From Pyxicephalus adspersus (lineage: Eukaryota; Chordata; Amphibia; Anura; Pyxicephalidae), in contig NC_092859.1 of assembly GCF_032062135.1 (NCBI RefSeq), forward strand, positions 31,191,419 to 31,255,418: a stretch of 64,000 nucleotides of DNA, read 5' to 3'. Under the pieces are notes generated by a model, which saw only the letters and a program-made list of their open reading frames with translations, was not told the origin of the DNA and ran no database searches. The position numbers were made by a program, and so were the translations under genes. Below are positions 60,946 to 64,000 of this stretch, in pieces (positions within the stretch are counted from its first letter, which is position 1; each line of letters starts with the position of its first letter).

Positions 60946-62855
60946 TTAGTTTGAGGTGCTTCTAAGACCATATCAGAATTCATAGCTAAGTGTATTTGAC
61001 CTGTAGTTGACCACCTTTAACACATATTTGATCTTCTTAAAGAAGATTTTGCTTTCCCATAGACTTGCTTTCCCAAAGACTTGTATTAGTGTTTTGAGGT
61101 TATCTAACATCTAATATTTCTGTGATTTCAGTGAAAACACATTTAAACTTTATATATCCACATCTACATGGTGTCAGACTCTCTAAACACCAGGCAGTGC
61201 ACACAACTATTCAACACAGCCAGACAAAATGGATTCTGTGTTACATTGTAACATTATTTCAGATTTTGAAAAACTTTGGAAAAATTTTTTATAAACTACT
61301 GCATGTTCAAGTGTTAATTTCTCAGTAAAAAGTTGCCATTATCACCTTAACGTATAAAAGTGAAAATTTGGAGGTACCTTATGAGATCCACTAGTCAAAT
61401 AAAAAATAGAAATAACCATTGTTTGAAGAATAAACAAAAAATGAAAAAATGAGTCAATCCATTTTTAAGTATAAAAGTACAATATTTGTTATTCAAACAA
61501 CAGTGAAACTGTTTTCTTTTGGCAAAACATATTTTCAAAAGACAGAAAAACAATACATAGGAATTTCATTTAAAATGCATTGTGATTATTCAAATAAATA
61601 CACAAAAGTAAATACACATAAAATGCAGCAAATGAATTAAAAGCACTTAACATAAATTTCATTTCATAAAGTTTTCATGATATTCATGTCTGAACATGCT
61701 TTAAAAAGCTCAAAAGAGATGATAGAAGGGAGTAAAAACCTGGTAGAAGGTCTAAACCTTCTCTGCGCCCTCAGTGAAAGTGCTCCAGGGCTTTTCTGCT
61801 TTTTTTCTTACCTTTTCCGATTTCATCAATCAGACTCTTTTATGCTGCAGGGTACTTTTTGCTTCTTTCCAGGGTTAGGAGGTCCTCAGTGATGCATGGA
61901 GAGGTGCTAAACACCACCTTTCCATTAATACAAGCAGGCCTTGGTGGTTGGCCCATGATCAGAAATGGATTAAAGGAGGATGAGGCCCTAAAGTAGCATT
62001 TTGACCCCATCATTCTTTTGATGGATTCATGAAAAAGGTTCTATCTGGACCCCTTAGACATCCACAAGGGCATATGCTCCTGTTGAGGTTGGATCTCATT
62101 CAGCCTGAAAACTGCAATACTGTTGGGGCAACTCTAGATTGACATTTAAAAAAACAGGCCAAAGTTGGGCTTTAAAGCTGTTTTTGTCTATTGAAGAAAA
62201 AAAATCCTAGCTTGCGTGTTTTAGGTCAGTGACTTACTATGCAGGGAAGCAAAGCAAATCCCCAGCAGCACCCATGAGACCATTTACTAGTCCTAAAATG
62301 ATGCTTTTTTACTGGACGAATTACTGCTGAATTTTGTTTACCAGAAGCAAAGGTACGCTACCTCACTGGTTTGGCTAACGCGTTAGGGACTTTGCCAATG
62401 GCTTTTTTTTTGCCAATAATGGGTTTTGCATTCTCATACTAGTCAATCGAAATGGAAAGACCATGTGCAGCAAGTCACTTGCACCTGTCAATGAAATCTG
62501 AATGATATTAAAAGAGCTCTTTAATGATCCTATCACTGTCAGGTTAGACCTGTCACAAATTTGTTCATGATATGGCCTTATTGTCCTGTCTGTATGCAGC
62601 TTTGGCCCAAGCAACAAAATGACTGTTGTAGCAAAATGGCTGCCAATCCAAACTTTGCTCATTTGTAGTCTGCAGCTTTAAAGGTTCAATAAAACAAAAA
62701 CTGCAAAATTCATGTTGGCATAACTGTTATCTACTTTTCTGTATTTATTTTTTCTAATTAACTTTTTCATACAAATAAAAGTTTTAGAAAGACACTGAAA
62801 GCTGCCCTTCCTGTATCCCAAAGTCACACCAAGGACAGCATGCAACAAAGTAACC

Positions 62856-62861
62856 TTTATT
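62856..62861 (-). promoter_or_regulatory. polyadenylation signal of fbln1 isoform C
   Basis: The minus strand reads TTCAATAAAGGTTAC, with AATAAA about 75 nt downstream of the stop codon, followed by TTTGTTGCATGCTGTCC. It would end a 3'UTR of about 95 nt. Confidence 0.75.
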
Positions 62862-62936
62862 GAATCTAAAAAAAATAAAAAATAAAAACAGTAAAAAAGA
62901 ACAGTAACAAAGTTGAGGCCCAGAGCGCACCACCGA

Positions 62937-63288
62937 TCAAAGCTCCGCCGTGACAAAGACGTGTAGTTTGGCTATAAACGTGTTCAAGGTCCCATGTCGG
63001 ATCAGATTCATCTGGATAGTCAGGAAGAAGTCCTCAGGCTCTGTGACTGGATGCTGAACGGCCACGAGGCCGCTGTGGGAGTTGTCGTTTTTTGTGATGA
63101 AATAACCTTTCTCGTTCCCGCTGATGATGGACAGCTGAATGCTATCACCCACGAGGACATGGGAGGGGCCCATGCGGAAAATTTCGCTGGGGATAGGGAC
63201 GTTGGTGGGGAAGGATAGGTGGTGGTAAGTTATTCTCAGGGGCTGGCTCTGGCACTCATTGTCAAAACAAGGCATGCGCTCGCAGCGG
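62937..63288 (-). CDS. fbln1: fibulin-1, isoform C terminal exon
   Basis: The exon has 352 nt: the third base of a codon shared with an off-window exon, 116 codons and the stop TGA (62937-62939). It starts RCERMPCFDNECQSQPLRIT and continues YHHLSFPTN and FRMGP. It ends FIAKLHVFVTAEL, against FVAKLFIFVSAEL in the human isoform-C tail. The whole fibulin-type C-terminal module is therefore in one exon, unlike the three-exon D version. The acceptor is TTTTCTTGCAG|C. The two Cys after RCER continue the last cysteine-rich EGF segment. Confidence 0.97.
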
Positions 63289-64000
63289 CTGCAAGAAAAG
63301 TGAGAGACAAGAACAGAAAAGAATTAGTGCGCATGAAGCAAGCGTGTCAGCCAAGCAGGAGGGATAACAGACTGGGTGGTGCAGGGAACCAGTTTTCAAA
63401 AGCATTCTTAAATGGGAACTCCAGGCAATGTTTATTTTTGCTATACTGAAACTACAAATTTAGAGGTGATTTTACCAATATTTGAATAACACTGAAGGAA
63501 AAGATAAGTTTGGTACCAAGGACAACTAGTCTTAGCTTGTTGCACCATATTAACTATAATTACCGTAGTACCACAATGCACAGCAAGTTCACCTCCATGC
63601 ATTGTGATCAAGTAAAACACATGTGCACAGTTTTTATAAATTTAGATGCATTAGGGGTACCTTTCACATTTGATAATATTGCAATTCCTTGTACTATAGT
63701 GTGTGCTACATGGATTATTTTGAATGACAACTGGGCATTTTTTATATAAAAACGATTTTAATAATGCAGTTTCTAATAAAAATATTCCTAAAGTGCTCTG
63801 TACTTTTGTACATTGTTTTTCTGTGTAAATAAGGGCATATGATATTGTCAGGTAATGTACACAAATCATTTGGACAAATGAGGATCTGCCATGAAATGTA
63901 TGAGGACTAAAACGTAAAAAGATACAGCTTCATTGTTCCAGGACTAGTACAGGGATGAGAAAATGGCATTTCAGGCTTTTCTCACAGATTTCTGTCATCA
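63289..64000 (-). other. fbln1: fbln1 intron upstream of the C exon
   Basis: AT-rich non-coding sequence. I searched it for a cysteine-rich EGF-type exon in the expected phase and found none, so the shared penultimate exon lies beyond the right edge. Confidence 0.7.

Larger units (their letters stand above)
55377..62936 (-). other. fbln1: fbln1 C-to-D switch intron with isoform C 3'UTR at its upper end
   Basis: Transcripts using the C exon end near 62840; D transcripts splice over this interval. 55.7-57.6 kb is exceptionally AT-rich with nothing recognised. A hAT element (57792-58277), a Harbinger-type MITE fragment (58581-58728) and a GC-rich low-complexity block (60150-60945) follow. The stretches 58.7-60.1 and 61.0-62.8 kb show nothing I recognise. 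Confidence 0.65.
49579..64000 (-). other. fbln1: fbln1 gene span (3' part with alternative C and D terminal exons)
   Basis: Four exons on the minus strand encode the two alternative C-terminal tails of fibulin-1, a secreted calcium-binding extracellular-matrix and plasma glycoprotein that binds fibronectin, laminin, nidogen and fibrinogen. The C exon comes first in transcription order and carries its own stop and poly(A) signal. The D tail is made from three further exons. Both the C exon and the first D exon begin at the third base of a codon, so either can join the same upstream exon. The anaphylatoxin-like and EGF-like exons are outside the window. Confidence 0.95.

Noticed and set aside
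1..64000. Search for tRNA, rRNA, CRISPR or bacterial-type defence or operon features
   Set aside because: None seen. The only tRNA-like promoter boxes belong to SINEs, and the tandem repeat is a minisatellite without spacers.

Overview
This is a 64 kb stretch of vertebrate nuclear DNA, almost certainly from a frog (Anura). It is AT-rich, intron-rich and crowded with interspersed repeats. Several repeats look like families I associate with frog genomes: tRNA-like SINEs, a GGGCC-ended palindromic MITE, hAT MITEs, a Tc1-like element and a 'GAAACRYGT' repeat. The frog call rests on repeat recognition plus protein similarity; I could not run a database search.

Two protein-coding genes are supported, both on the minus strand and both incomplete in the window. 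(1) atxn10 (ataxin-10): coding exons 1-9 were located one by one, from the ATG at 32156 down to the exon 9 donor at 1625. Together they give 1197 nt, or 399 codons, with every splice phase matching and every junction GT-AG. Exons 10-12 lie beyond the left edge. (2) fbln1 (fibulin-1): only its alternative 3' ends are here. The isoform-C terminal exon is at 62937-63288 and the three isoform-D exons are at 55240-55376, 53727-53861 and 49579-49718. The shared upstream exons lie beyond the right edge. fbln1 followed by atxn10 in the same transcriptional direction is also the order on human 22q13.31, so this is conserved synteny.

Layout: 1-1624 is the start of atxn10 intron 9, with a dead Tc1 transposon. 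1625-32156 holds atxn10 exons and introns. 32157-32340 is a CpG-rich, TATA-less promoter-like segment. 32490-33094 is a 34-bp-unit minisatellite. 33.1-49.5 kb is intergenic and filled with SINEs and DNA-transposon remnants. 49579-63288 is the alternative 3' end of fbln1. 63289-64000 is fbln1 intron.

I see no prokaryotic-type system, CRISPR array, tRNA or rRNA gene, and no novel multi-gene system. The points most worth checking are the minisatellite beside the atxn10 promoter, the phase-matched fbln1 C/D terminal exons with CTCF-like motifs in the switch intron, an inverted pair of repeats that share a 15-mer with the atxn10 start region, and three hAT-type elements with recognisable 8-bp target duplications.
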